Of a DNA stretch of 8,739 bases, positions 1 to 7,000 are shown one piece after another. Under the pieces are notes generated by a model. That model saw only the letters and a program-made list of their open reading frames with translations, did not search any database and had not been told where the DNA came from. The DNA lies in the NCBI GenBank assembly GCA_964428185.1, contig CAYRXH010000097.1:1-8739 (forward strand), written 5' to 3'. The position numbers were made by a program, and so were the translations under genes. The first letter of the stretch is position 1; each line of letters starts with the position of its first letter. The DNA comes from CAYMAZ01 sp964428185 (GTDB taxonomy: Bacteria > Bacteroidota > Bacteroidia > Bacteroidales > DTU049).

Positions 1-31
1 CTCTCTATACTTTACTTTTTTTAGAGGAAAT

Positions 32-1570
32 TTACACAAATGCTTTCATAACATTATAAGCTGTTTTGATACCATCAACAGCAGAACTCACAATTCCTCC
101 GGAAAACCCGCTTCCTTCACCACATACATAAAGCCTTTCAAAACCATGACAATATCCGGTGTTTTTTTCACGAAGTACCTGAACAGCGCAGGACGTTTTA
201 CTTTCAAAACCCATCATCAGACCCTTTTCAAATCCTTTTATTTTGATAGTGAAATGCTTCAGACTCATTCTTAGCTGATGCGAAACATGGGGTGGAAAAA
301 TCTGGTCAAAATCCCAGGGAAAAACTCCATGACTATAAGAAGTATTTCCAAGCACGGCACTAACTTTTTTATTGATAAATGAGGCAATGACATTTGCAGG
401 AATTTCGAATGAGTTTTTTATTTGCCAGATAGTCCGTTCCATGGTTTCAATCCGTTCAATCATTTCATAAGCGCTCATATCTGATTTGCCAAAATCAGCA
501 GGACTTACAGGAACTACAATAGCAGCATTTGCAAATGGTGAATTTCTCTGGTAATTACTCATTCCGTTGACTATGCTCAAGCCTGAGCCGGGTGCTGCCT
601 GAACAATTTTCCCACCCGGACACATACAGAATGAATAGGCTGCCTGGGTTTCATCACCCTGCCAGCGAAGTGAATATTCGGCAGATTTCAGACCTTTCAC
701 ATCAGGTTTTTTCCACATGGCGATATTAATCATCCGTTGATCGTGCTCAACCCTGACCCCCAAAGCAAAAGGCTTGGCAATAAACCGAACGCCTGCCCCC
801 ATGAGCAATCTGAAACTGTCATAAGCACTATGTCCTGTTGCCCAGACAACGGCATCAGCATCAAACTGTCCGGCTGTTGATTCAAGGCTGATTTGTTTTC
901 CACTGCTTTTTATGCCGTTCACAGTGGTATTAAAAAGAATTTCTCCTCCATGTTGTTTAAATTCCTCTCTCAGATTCATCACCAGATGGCGCAGATTGTT
1001 ACTGCCAATATGTGGTTTTGAAAGATATCTGATTTCATCGGGAGCGCCAGCCTTGACATATTTTTCAAGCACATAGTTCTTATAAACTGAAATTCCCTTT
1101 GTACGGGATGTCAGCTTCCCGTCTGAAAATGTCCCTGCCCCACCCTCACCGTAGGCGTAATTACCCCGATCACAAAAAACGCCATCAGATTCAAACGTGT
1201 TTATTGCCACTGCCCTTTCTTCAACAGAAGATCCACGCTCGAAAACAGTTACCTGAAACCCCGCTTTCTGCAGGATATCTGCAGCAAAAAAACCAGCAGG
1301 ACCACAACCAACAACTGCTATTCTTTCAGAGCGTTTTCTATATGGTATTTCAAGTTGTTGATTATCTGTCTCTTCAAATGTATCCAGTTCTTCAGAAACC
1401 ACAAGAAGCCTCAACTGCCAGTGAATATTACCGGTTTTCCTTGCATCCAGACTTTTCAGATCGCAAGTCCATGAAAAATTCCGGACACCCAGCTTTCGAG
1501 AAATTAATGTCTTTATATCATGTTCGTTATACTGAACAGGCACTTTTATTGTTATAAACTGTGACCCCAT
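32..1570 (-). CDS. FAD-dependent dehydrogenase, COG2509 type (NAD(P)/FAD-dependent oxidoreductase)
   Basis: This 512-residue protein is a probable cytosolic flavoprotein oxidoreductase of unknown substrate. An N-terminal region of about 80 residues comes before the FAD-binding Rossmann fold. That fold starts at residues 83-93 with GCGPAG (glycines 88, 90 and 93), and the ribose-binding acidic residue sits in 'FERG' near residue 111. The C-terminus carries the second flavin-contact motif, 'YVCGEGSGFSGGIVSSA', in which GEGSG is typical of this family. Length and both ends fit the family of uncharacterised FAD-dependent dehydrogenases, so the gene looks complete. The ATG at 1570 is the only good start upstream of the fold. 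The gene stands alone, divergent from the decayed hydrolase across 125 bp. A poor match to a -7 box (TAATTTTA, minus strand 1597-1590) lies just upstream. The family assignment is secure; the reaction is not known. Confidence 0.9.
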   Translation of the reverse strand: MGSQFITIKVPVQYNEHDIKTLISRKLGVRNFSWTCDLKSLDARKTGNIHWQLRLLVVSEELDTFEETDNQQLEIPYRKRSERIAVVGCGPAGFFAADILQKAGFQVTVFERGSSVEERAVAINTFESDGVFCDRGNYAYGEGGAGTFSDGKLTSRTKGISVYKNYVLEKYVKAGAPDEIRYLSKPHIGSNNLRHLVMNLREEFKQHGGEILFNTTVNGIKSSGKQISLESTAGQFDADAVVWATGHSAYDSFRLLMGAGVRFIAKPFALGVRVEHDQRMINIAMWKKPDVKGLKSAEYSLRWQGDETQAAYSFCMCPGGKIVQAAPGSGLSIVNGMSNYQRNSPFANAAIVVPVSPADFGKSDMSAYEMIERIETMERTIWQIKNSFEIPANVIASFINKKVSAVLGNTSYSHGVFPWDFDQIFPPHVSHQLRMSLKHFTIKIKGFEKGLMMGFESKTSCAVQVLREKNTGYCHGFERLYVCGEGSGFSGGIVSSAVDGIKTAYNVMKAFV

Positions 1571-1668
1571 GCGAGTGATGAATATCTTGTAAAATTAGCA
1601 CTTTTTGAATTGCCCTTAACCAGTCCACCTTATTAAAAAAAGAAGTGAACAACTTAGAGTTTTTTTTG

Positions 1669-1677
1669 TAGGTTTGC
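1669..1677 (+). promoter_or_regulatory. Bacteroidota -7 promoter box (TAGGTTTGC) in front of the decayed hydrolase
   Basis: TAGGTTTGC matches the Bacteroidota -7 consensus TAnnTTTG plus the commonly following C. Its first base lies 27 nt before the ATG at 1696, which matches the 28-29 nt spacing at the two other boxes in this window. I see no convincing -33 TTTG element upstream. It would drive the hydrolase pseudogene. Confidence 0.5.
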
Positions 1678-1695
1678 TGCTGAAAACCTGAAACA

Positions 1696-2564
1696 ATGAA
1701 AATTCTTTCCCTGCTGACACTAATTCTTACTTAGCCTGATTGTGTCTTGTTTCTGCACTCAGAAACAACTGAAAGGGCATTCCGAAACACCTTAAATCTC
1801 TCAGGACACAATGTATCTATCGGGGCTACCCAAAAATGACACTACTATCACAATTGACGGTATCTCGACACTTTTAAGACCAGTCAAGCCTGAAAATAAA
1901 AAGGGCAGTTATTTGCTTCTTCACGGCTGGAATCTGCCTACAGATGACCGGTGTAATAAAACCGGCTTGTATGACAGCAACCTGTCTGATGGTTACTGTA
2001 TTGTTCTTCCCGATCTCGGAAAAAGCAATTATCAGTAAAGAACATATCCTGATACCAAGCCTGATTATGCAAAAACGCCCGGATTGCTATGGCTGACCGA
2101 CACGCTGATAACACACTTGCAGACAATGTGATTTCTGGTTCCGGGAGAACGCATTTTTATTGTTGGACTGTCAACGGAAGGACAAGGGGTTGTCTTTGTC
2201 TGTGAAGAAATCCACAGATTATTTACCTTTGTTGCAGCTCTTTCGGGGGATTATTTACAGTCTACTCTGCCGCATGATAAAGTTCATATTGGCTTTTGGG
2301 GCTCATATAATCTGTTCCCTGAACGCTGGACATCTGATGAAAAACTGGTATAGAATCAATGAAATGCTAACACTAATCTATATTGGGTGCGGGACCTTGG
2401 ATCAGGCAACAAACCGTACTCAGCCACAAATGATCTACAATTCATTATAAAAATATCAGCAGGAACTTAAAACTCAACTTCATCTACCTGAAGCAGGGCA
2501 TGATTATTAATACTGGAACTCAGAAACCGGGAATATCTTGAAATTTTTCAGATCATTACTATAA
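1696..2564 (+). pseudogene. Decayed secreted lipoprotein-like alpha/beta-hydrolase (esterase family)
   Basis: Stitching frames together gives a full-length hydrolase of about 290 codons, a normal size for a secreted esterase. It begins MKILSLLTLILT, then stop TAG at 1732. A frame change near 1730 continues as SLIVSCFCTQK, a hydrophobic signal with a lipobox-like cysteine. That frame holds 'YLLLHGWN' (oxyanion strand), 'VLPDLGKSNY', and the nucleophile elbow GLSTEG at 2165-2182 (Ser codon 2171-2173). It then gives 'FVAALSGDY' and 'FPERW'. After a second frame change near 2450 come 'LPEAGHDY' (His codon 2499-2501) and 'YWNSETGNILKFF'. Stops interrupt it at 1793, 2036, 2129, 2351, 2360 and 2508. 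All three stop codons occur, so ordinary decay is more likely than recoding. The longest intact piece (1811-2038) is not a stand-alone gene. Family membership is inferred from motifs; the substrate is unknown. Confidence 0.8.
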
Positions 2565-2576
2565 AACAGCAAATGA

Positions 2577-2780
2577 ATATTTTGTTGTTACATAAAATCA
2601 ACAATTAAAGCACTGTTATTTGAAAAAGGCAGTTTGTTTCTCCAGTACGATAAAGGAATGCCCTACAAGTATTTTGACAAGGAACCATGTAAAATCAGTC
2701 TGCATGGAGTTTTCGAAAGACCAATCCCCATCTTTTCACCTTACTATCAGAAAGAACTTTGGGGAGTCTTTCATGCATAA
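2577..2780 (+). pseudogene. 3' remnant of an unrecognised protein-coding gene
   Basis: This frame is open for 67 codons up to the TAA at 2778-2780. From about 2613 it reads like real protein: 'LLFEKGSLFLQYDKGMPYK' followed by 'ISLHGVFERPIPIFSPYYQ' and the end 'KELWGVFHA'. The mix of aromatic, proline and charged residues is unlike the neighbouring shadow frames. There is no start codon until an internal Met at 2649-2651, and the frame is closed upstream by TGA at 2574. It therefore looks like the C-terminal end of a gene whose 5' part is gone. It starts only 12 nt after the hydrolase pseudogene ends, so a deletion probably joined the two. I do not recognise the family. Confidence 0.5.
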
Positions 2781-2799
2781 AAAATGAAGAACTTCATTT
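2779..2799 (-). terminator. Possible intrinsic terminator of the rsfS-ftsH-LUD-cdsA operon
   Basis: An inverted repeat AAATGAAG/CTTCATTT with a 2-nt centre lies at 2782-2799, 84 nt beyond the cdsA stop codon. Read on the minus strand, it is followed by a run of six T residues (2784-2779). The stem is A/T-rich and its last pairs overlap the T run, so it may be weak. On the plus strand there is no T run, although it directly follows the remnant's stop. Confidence 0.35.
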
Positions 2800-2883
2800 C
2801 AGAAGGGGTTATGCAAGGCAAACCAATCTCCTGATCGCACGAAAAAGATAAATCTGAAACATTCATAATCCACAACTGAAGCC

Positions 2884-3726
2884 TTAGTTGAAGGCAAGCA
2901 TGGCATAAATAAGGCAAAAAACCAAAAAAACCGGTGCTGCAAAAAACACTGAGTCAAATCTGTCAAGCACACCTCCATGACCCGGGAAGATTGTTCCACT
3001 ATCTTTAAGACCTGCTTTTCGCTTGAGCAGAGATTCAAAAAGGTCTCCGTAAGTTGCTGCGATAATAATCAGGATGGTTCCTGCAAAAATAAAACCGAGA
3101 GGAAGAGAAATCAGTAAAGGAAATACAAAAACCATCAGTGCAGTGGTAATCAACATGCCACCAATCATTCCCTCCCAGGTTTTCTTTGGTGATAATCTTT
3201 CAAAGAGTTTATGCCTCCCTATGAGAGATCCGATAAAATATGCAAAAGTATCATAGGTCCAGATGACGATAAAGAGAAAAAGTGGGAGTATATTTCCATC
3301 CTGCTGAAACATGGCAAACTCAGGCTGAGTCATCATTACAAGAATGGCAAGTGGAACAACATAATATAAAACGCCAGATCCGAGTACCATGAGATTTAAA
3401 ACCGCTGAGGGTTTGTTCCGGTAGATTTCAGCAATTGCAGCAACGGGCAGTATCAGCAGCAGAGAAAGAAACACAGGAACTGCCATTGTATCTAATCCTG
3501 AGGCAATGAGAACAACAGGAGCAAACAACCAAACAGCAATAATAATAAGAAAAGCCGTTTTCAGTGAATGACCGAGGTAACCTGTAATACGTATCCATTC
3601 AAAAGAGCCTGCAATAATAAATCCTATTAATACCAATGCAAAAAGAGCAGGATGAATTAACAAAGACCCAATGACCAGAGTCCCGAAAACAATTGCTGTG
3701 AGAATTCTCTTGAGAAGTTCATTCAT
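2884..3726 (-). CDS. cdsA: Phosphatidate cytidylyltransferase (CDP-diacylglycerol synthase)
   Basis: CdsA makes CDP-diacylglycerol from CTP and phosphatidate in the inner membrane, the branch point for phospholipid head-group synthesis. This 280-residue protein is of normal length and mostly hydrophobic, with about seven or eight candidate membrane segments. The family signature lies at residues 231-258: 'ESLLKRKAGLKDSG', then the HGG at 250-252 and 'DRFDS' with D255, R256 and D258. Upstream come D159 in 'WTYDTFAY', the loop 'SPKKTWEG' (179-186) and 'GDLFES' (227-232), all characteristic of CdsA. The ATG overlaps the LUD gene's stop codon by one base (TGATG), which suggests coupled translation. 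It is the last gene of the operon; no intact gene follows on its strand before the possible terminator. Confidence 0.96.
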   Translation of the reverse strand: MNELLKRILTAIVFGTLVIGSLLIHPALFALVLIGFIIAGSFEWIRITGYLGHSLKTAFLIIIAVWLFAPVVLIASGLDTMAVPVFLSLLLILPVAAIAEIYRNKPSAVLNLMVLGSGVLYYVVPLAILVMMTQPEFAMFQQDGNILPLFLFIVIWTYDTFAYFIGSLIGRHKLFERLSPKKTWEGMIGGMLITTALMVFVFPLLISLPLGFIFAGTILIIIAATYGDLFESLLKRKAGLKDSGTIFPGHGGVLDRFDSVFFAAPVFLVFCLIYAMLAFN

Positions 3727-4376
3727 CAGGATGTGACATCAATGAGAAAAACATACAATTCAACAGGACCATGTGCACCCATCACAAGTTGCTTTTCAAT
3801 ATCTGCTGTTCTGCTGGGGCCGGTGATCACACTGACTACAGAGGGATATTTTTCCCTGTATTTATCTTTAAGTTTGGAATATGCCTTTGTTAAATTATCA
3901 ACAACCTGATCTGTCGATGCAATTACGATGTGTACACTGCAGTAAGTCCAGGAATGAGGGTCTGGGCATACCGAAGTTGACATGACAACACTTCCGGTTT
4001 GTGCAGCAAGATATTCACATCTGGTGACAGAAATTTCTTCTCCGGCTGAATTTTCAGGAGACACCATATCATCGTCATTCATTGAAAGAAATCTCTCAAT
4101 CTGCTCACAACCTGCACGAAAGCGATTCCAGTTTTTCTGAGAAGCAAGGGCTTTAAACTGCGCGTGAAAATCGCAGGTGTTTTCACAAAAGATAAACTTC
4201 CCTCCAGCAGCCATCAGTTCCTGGGCAAAAATAAGTTCGGGCATTTCATCATTCTTCACATACACATCCACATTCAGATCCTCATCTTCGAAGGGATTGT
4301 CTTTTGCCACAAGCAGAGACTGTCTGATTTTTTTCAACAGCTCTTCTCTTGCAATAATTTCTTCCCGCTGTCCCAT
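3726..4376 (-). CDS. LUD-domain protein (LutC/YkgG-like)
   Basis: This 216-residue cytosolic protein contains a single LUD domain, the fold of LutC from the L-lactate utilisation complex. The diagnostic C-terminal motif is at residues 186-204, 'GPSRTADIEKQLVMGAHGP', followed by 'ELYVFLI'. The earlier strand 'TGSVVMST' (127-134) is also typical. An N-terminal amphipathic segment 'REELLKKIRQSLL' matches the usual family start. No lutA or lutB partner with iron-sulfur motifs is present in the window, so a lactate oxidation role cannot be assumed. The gene sits 8 nt after ftsH and overlaps cdsA by 1 nt, so it is co-transcribed with membrane-maintenance genes. It holds six cysteines, including C64 and C68 in 'FCENTC'; whether they bind anything is unknown. 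The domain call is firm; the function is open. Confidence 0.88.
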   Translation of the reverse strand: MGQREEIIAREELLKKIRQSLLVAKDNPFEDEDLNVDVYVKNDEMPELIFAQELMAAGGKFIFCENTCDFHAQFKALASQKNWNRFRAGCEQIERFLSMNDDDMVSPENSAGEEISVTRCEYLAAQTGSVVMSTSVCPDPHSWTYCSVHIVIASTDQVVDNLTKAYSKLKDKYREKYPSVVSVITGPSRTADIEKQLVMGAHGPVELYVFLIDVTS

Positions 4377-4384
4377 TATGAAGA

Positions 4385-6508
4385 TTATGCTGTAGGTTCT
4401 TTGCCTTCTTGATCAAACAGAGTATCTGATTTTTTTGAAGAAGAAGATCTTCTGGATTTTTTCTTTTCATCTGTTTTTTCCGGAACATCCGCAACGTTCT
4501 TACTGGCTGATAACTCATTCTGCAATTCCCCGGCACGTTTTCCGAAAATATCTTCCACATCTTCCTTGAAAATAACTTCCTTGGTTAATAGTCTGCCAGC
4601 AAGCGCTTCAACCCGTTCTCTGTTTTCAACAACTATCCGTCTTGCTCTCTGATATGCCTTTTCAACCAGTTTACTCACTTCCTGATCAATAATTTCAGCT
4701 GTTTTTTCGCTGTACGGTTTCTGAAACACATATTCCTGTGCACCGGAGCTATCGAAAAAGCTAAGGTTTCCGATTTTATCATTGAGTCCGAAATAACTGA
4801 CGGCAGCATAAGCCTGCTTTGTCACTCTTTCAAGATCATTCAGTGCACCTGTTGAAACTTTTCCGAAAATGACATCCTCTGAAGCACGACCTCCCAAGGT
4901 TGCAGTCATTTCATCAAACAACTGATCAAAGGTGGTAATTTGCCGTTCTTCTGGCAGATACCATGCGGCCCCGAGGGCTTTTCCCCTGGGAACAATAGTG
5001 ACTTTCACAAGAGGATGAGCATGTGGCAACACCCAACTTACCGATGCATGTCCGGCTTCATGAAATGCAATCACTCTTTTTTCTTCCTGGGAAATTATTT
5101 TATTTCTTTTTTCAAGACCTCCGATAATCCTGTCAACAGCATCCAGAAAATCCTGTTTTCCAACTAGCTTCTTATTTCTGCGTGCAGCAATCAGTGCGGC
5201 CTCATTACATACATTAGCAATGTCTGCTCCTGAAAACCCGGGCGTTTGTTTGGCAAGAAATGAAGCGTCTACATCATTATCAAGCTTAAGAGGTTTCAGA
5301 TGAACTTTAAAAATATCCTCACGTCCGTTAAGGTCGGGTAATTCAACATGTATCATTCTGTCAAATCTTCCGGCCCGCATTAGAGCTTTATCAAGTATGT
5401 CAGCCCTGTTTGTGGCGGCAAGAATAATAACACCGTTATTTGAAGAAAAACCGTCCATTTCAGTTAGCAATTGATTCAGTGTATTTTCACGTTCATCGTT
5501 CGCTCCTGTGATGGCATTTTTTCCACGGGCACGACCGATCGCATCAATTTCATCAATAAATACGATACAGGGAGCCTTTTCCTTGGCTTGTTTAAACAAA
5601 TCGCGAACTCTGGACGCACCCACACCAACAAACATCTCAACAAAATCGGAACCGGACATACTGAAAAAAGGAACCCTCGCTTCACCTGCAACAGCCCTCG
5701 CAAGAAGGGTTTTACCGGTACCGGGAGGACCAACAAGCAATACTCCTTTGGGAATTTTCCCGCCCAGGGCTGTATATTTTTTTGGGCTTTTCAGAAAATC
5801 AACAATCTCAACCACCTCAACCTTGGCCTCATCCAGACCTGCAACATCTTTAAATGTCACAGGAACAGACGTGTTCTTGTCGAACAACTGAGCCTTGGAT
5901 TTTCCAACATTAAAAATCTGACCGGCACCTGAGCCTTTTGTCATTGACCTCATTATCAAAATCCAGATGACAACAAAAATACCGATTGGTATCAGCCAGC
6001 TTAATAAATCACCCGCCCAGTTTTTTCTGGTTTCAGGAATAAGCTCAATTCTGCTGTCTTTTTCTATCTGCTTGATCTGTTCATGAGTTTTTCCAACAGT
6101 ATCACGCATAAAAACAGATAATTCCAGCTCCTTTACATTTTCTTCAAAGGATTCAATTCTGATAAATTTCATCATATAGTGGGGTCCGGGATTTAAATCC
6201 TTCCCCCAGCCTCCTTCAGCCACTTCTTTATATGAAGTGTCATTTTTCAGCTTTTCTGGCTTAATATATATTTCGGCAAACTCCTGATTCACAACCACAA
6301 CTTTCTCCATATCTCCATTCATCACAATCTTTTCAAACCTGTTCCAATTGATCTCTTCTAGTGTTGCCGGTTGATTAAAAAAATACATGCCCAGAAGGAT
6401 GACAGCAATGATAATGTAAATTGTATAAAAATTAAATTTTCTGCCTCCCTGACCCGGAACACCGGGCATATTGTTGTTGCTTCCCCTGTTGTTGTTGTTT
6501 TCTGTCAT
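4385..6508 (-). CDS. ftsH: ATP-dependent zinc metalloprotease FtsH
   Basis: FtsH is a membrane-anchored hexameric AAA+ protease that extracts and degrades misfolded membrane proteins and short-lived regulators. The protein is 707 residues. An Asn-rich N-terminus leads to TM1 (about 25-44), a periplasmic domain (about 45-165) and TM2 (about 168-187). The AAA module has Walker A GPPGTGKT (260-267), a pore-loop phenylalanine in 'MFVG' (292-295), Walker B 'IVFIDE' (315-320) and the second region of homology 'ATNRAD...RAGRFDR' (365-384) with both arginine fingers. The protease domain has the zinc motif HEAGH (483-487) and probable third ligand D558 in 'LNDLERVT'. The C-terminal tail (about 672-700) is rich in Ser, Lys and Arg and likely disordered. 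All catalytic residues are present. The start lies 15 nt after the rsfS stop, and the LUD gene follows after 8 nt. Confidence 0.98.
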   Translation of the reverse strand: MTENNNNRGSNNNMPGVPGQGGRKFNFYTIYIIIAVILLGMYFFNQPATLEEINWNRFEKIVMNGDMEKVVVVNQEFAEIYIKPEKLKNDTSYKEVAEGGWGKDLNPGPHYMMKFIRIESFEENVKELELSVFMRDTVGKTHEQIKQIEKDSRIELIPETRKNWAGDLLSWLIPIGIFVVIWILIMRSMTKGSGAGQIFNVGKSKAQLFDKNTSVPVTFKDVAGLDEAKVEVVEIVDFLKSPKKYTALGGKIPKGVLLVGPPGTGKTLLARAVAGEARVPFFSMSGSDFVEMFVGVGASRVRDLFKQAKEKAPCIVFIDEIDAIGRARGKNAITGANDERENTLNQLLTEMDGFSSNNGVIILAATNRADILDKALMRAGRFDRMIHVELPDLNGREDIFKVHLKPLKLDNDVDASFLAKQTPGFSGADIANVCNEAALIAARRNKKLVGKQDFLDAVDRIIGGLEKRNKIISQEEKRVIAFHEAGHASVSWVLPHAHPLVKVTIVPRGKALGAAWYLPEERQITTFDQLFDEMTATLGGRASEDVIFGKVSTGALNDLERVTKQAYAAVSYFGLNDKIGNLSFFDSSGAQEYVFQKPYSEKTAEIIDQEVSKLVEKAYQRARRIVVENRERVEALAGRLLTKEVIFKEDVEDIFGKRAGELQNELSASKNVADVPEKTDEKKKSRRSSSSKKSDTLFDQEGKEPTA

Positions 6509-6523
6509 TTTGTCACTTAATCG

Positions 6524-6865
6524 TTAGTTGTTTTGCTTTCTCTCAATAACAGCATCTGCCCACAGGTCTTCAAGATTGTAGAATTTTCGGGATTCTTCGT
6601 TGAAAACATGCACAATGATGTCTCCGTAATCCATCAAAACCCATTCCATGTTACTCTTCCCCTCAACATGAACAGGATGTAGTTTTATCTTTTTTCTCAA
6701 TGTCCTGTCAATATTGTCAACAATGGCTTCAATTTGAGGTGATGAAGCAGCATGACAGATTATGAAATTCGAAAATATCATCCCTGGTAGATTGGCAAAA
6801 TCTATAACAATAATATCCTGCCCTTTTTTTTCTGCAATTGAATCAACTATTGTATCTATAATCAT
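6524..6865 (-). CDS. rsfS: Ribosomal silencing factor RsfS
   Basis: RsfS (RsfA, Iojap/DUF143 family) binds uL14 on the large ribosomal subunit and blocks subunit joining when nutrients are short. From the ATG at 6865 the protein has 113 residues and begins 'MIIDTIVDSIAEKKGQD', the normal start of the domain. The signature 'WVLMDYGDIIVHVF' followed by 'ESRKFYNLEDLWADA' near the C-terminus is diagnostic. A longer reading from an ATG at 6910 would add 15 residues ('MFNKYRIFASDKENF'). I prefer 6865 because a TATTTTTGC box lies at 6893-6885, inside the proposed extension, and a transcript begun there would not contain the upstream ATG. It is the first gene of the operon and sits 15 nt ahead of ftsH. 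Confidence 0.93.
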   Translation of the reverse strand: MIIDTIVDSIAEKKGQDIIVIDFANLPGMIFSNFIICHAASSPQIEAIVDNIDRTLRKKIKLHPVHVEGKSNMEWVLMDYGDIIVHVFNEESRKFYNLEDLWADAVIERKQNN

Positions 6866-6883
6866 GAAATTCTCTTTGTCGGA

Positions 6884-6893
6884 TGCAAAAATA
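6884..6893 (-). promoter_or_regulatory. rsfS: -7 promoter box (TATTTTTGCA) for the rsfS-ftsH-LUD-cdsA operon
   Basis: On the minus strand, TATTTTTGC matches TAnnTTTGC. Its first base (6893) is 28 nt before the rsfS ATG at 6865. Eighteen nt further upstream is only a partial -33 match (TTTA, minus strand 6915-6912). The operon's short gaps give no other obvious promoter, so this probably serves all four genes. Confidence 0.55.
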
Positions 6894-6971
6894 CGATATT
6901 TGTTGAACATGTAAATAAAAAATAGGAGAGTGCTGTTTCATCGTTTTGTAAAGAATTTCAAGCTTTTTGTT

Positions 6972-6980
6972 TATCTTTGC
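6972..6980 (+). promoter_or_regulatory. -7 promoter box (TATCTTTGC) for the secreted nuclease-like gene
   Basis: TATCTTTGC is a full match to TAnnTTTGC, and its first base is 29 nt before the ATG at 7001. A TTTTG at 6944-6948, 23 nt upstream, could be the -33 element, though the spacer is a little long. The box overlaps the TTG at 6977 that an automatic caller could take as the gene start. Confidence 0.6.
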
Positions 6981-7000
6981 AGGTTAAATACAACACAACT

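Noticed and set aside
2160..2450. Plus-strand frame of 96 codons inside the degenerate region
   Set aside because: It overlaps the recognisable hydrolase frame in another register. Its translation shows no domain, and the hydrolase motifs account for the sequence.
1696..2564. Stop-codon recoding in the hydrolase
   Set aside because: TAA, TAG and TGA all interrupt it and frame changes are also needed, while neighbouring genes read normally with the standard code. Decay explains this better.
3726..4376. Calling the LUD gene lutC of a lactate utilisation operon
   Set aside because: No lutA or lutB neighbour is present and the operon partners concern translation and membranes, so the gene symbol would overstate the evidence.
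5471..5932. Plus-strand frames of 127-153 codons opposite ftsH
   Set aside because: They lie opposite the highly conserved AAA module of ftsH and are antisense shadows with no promoter box or recognisable domain.
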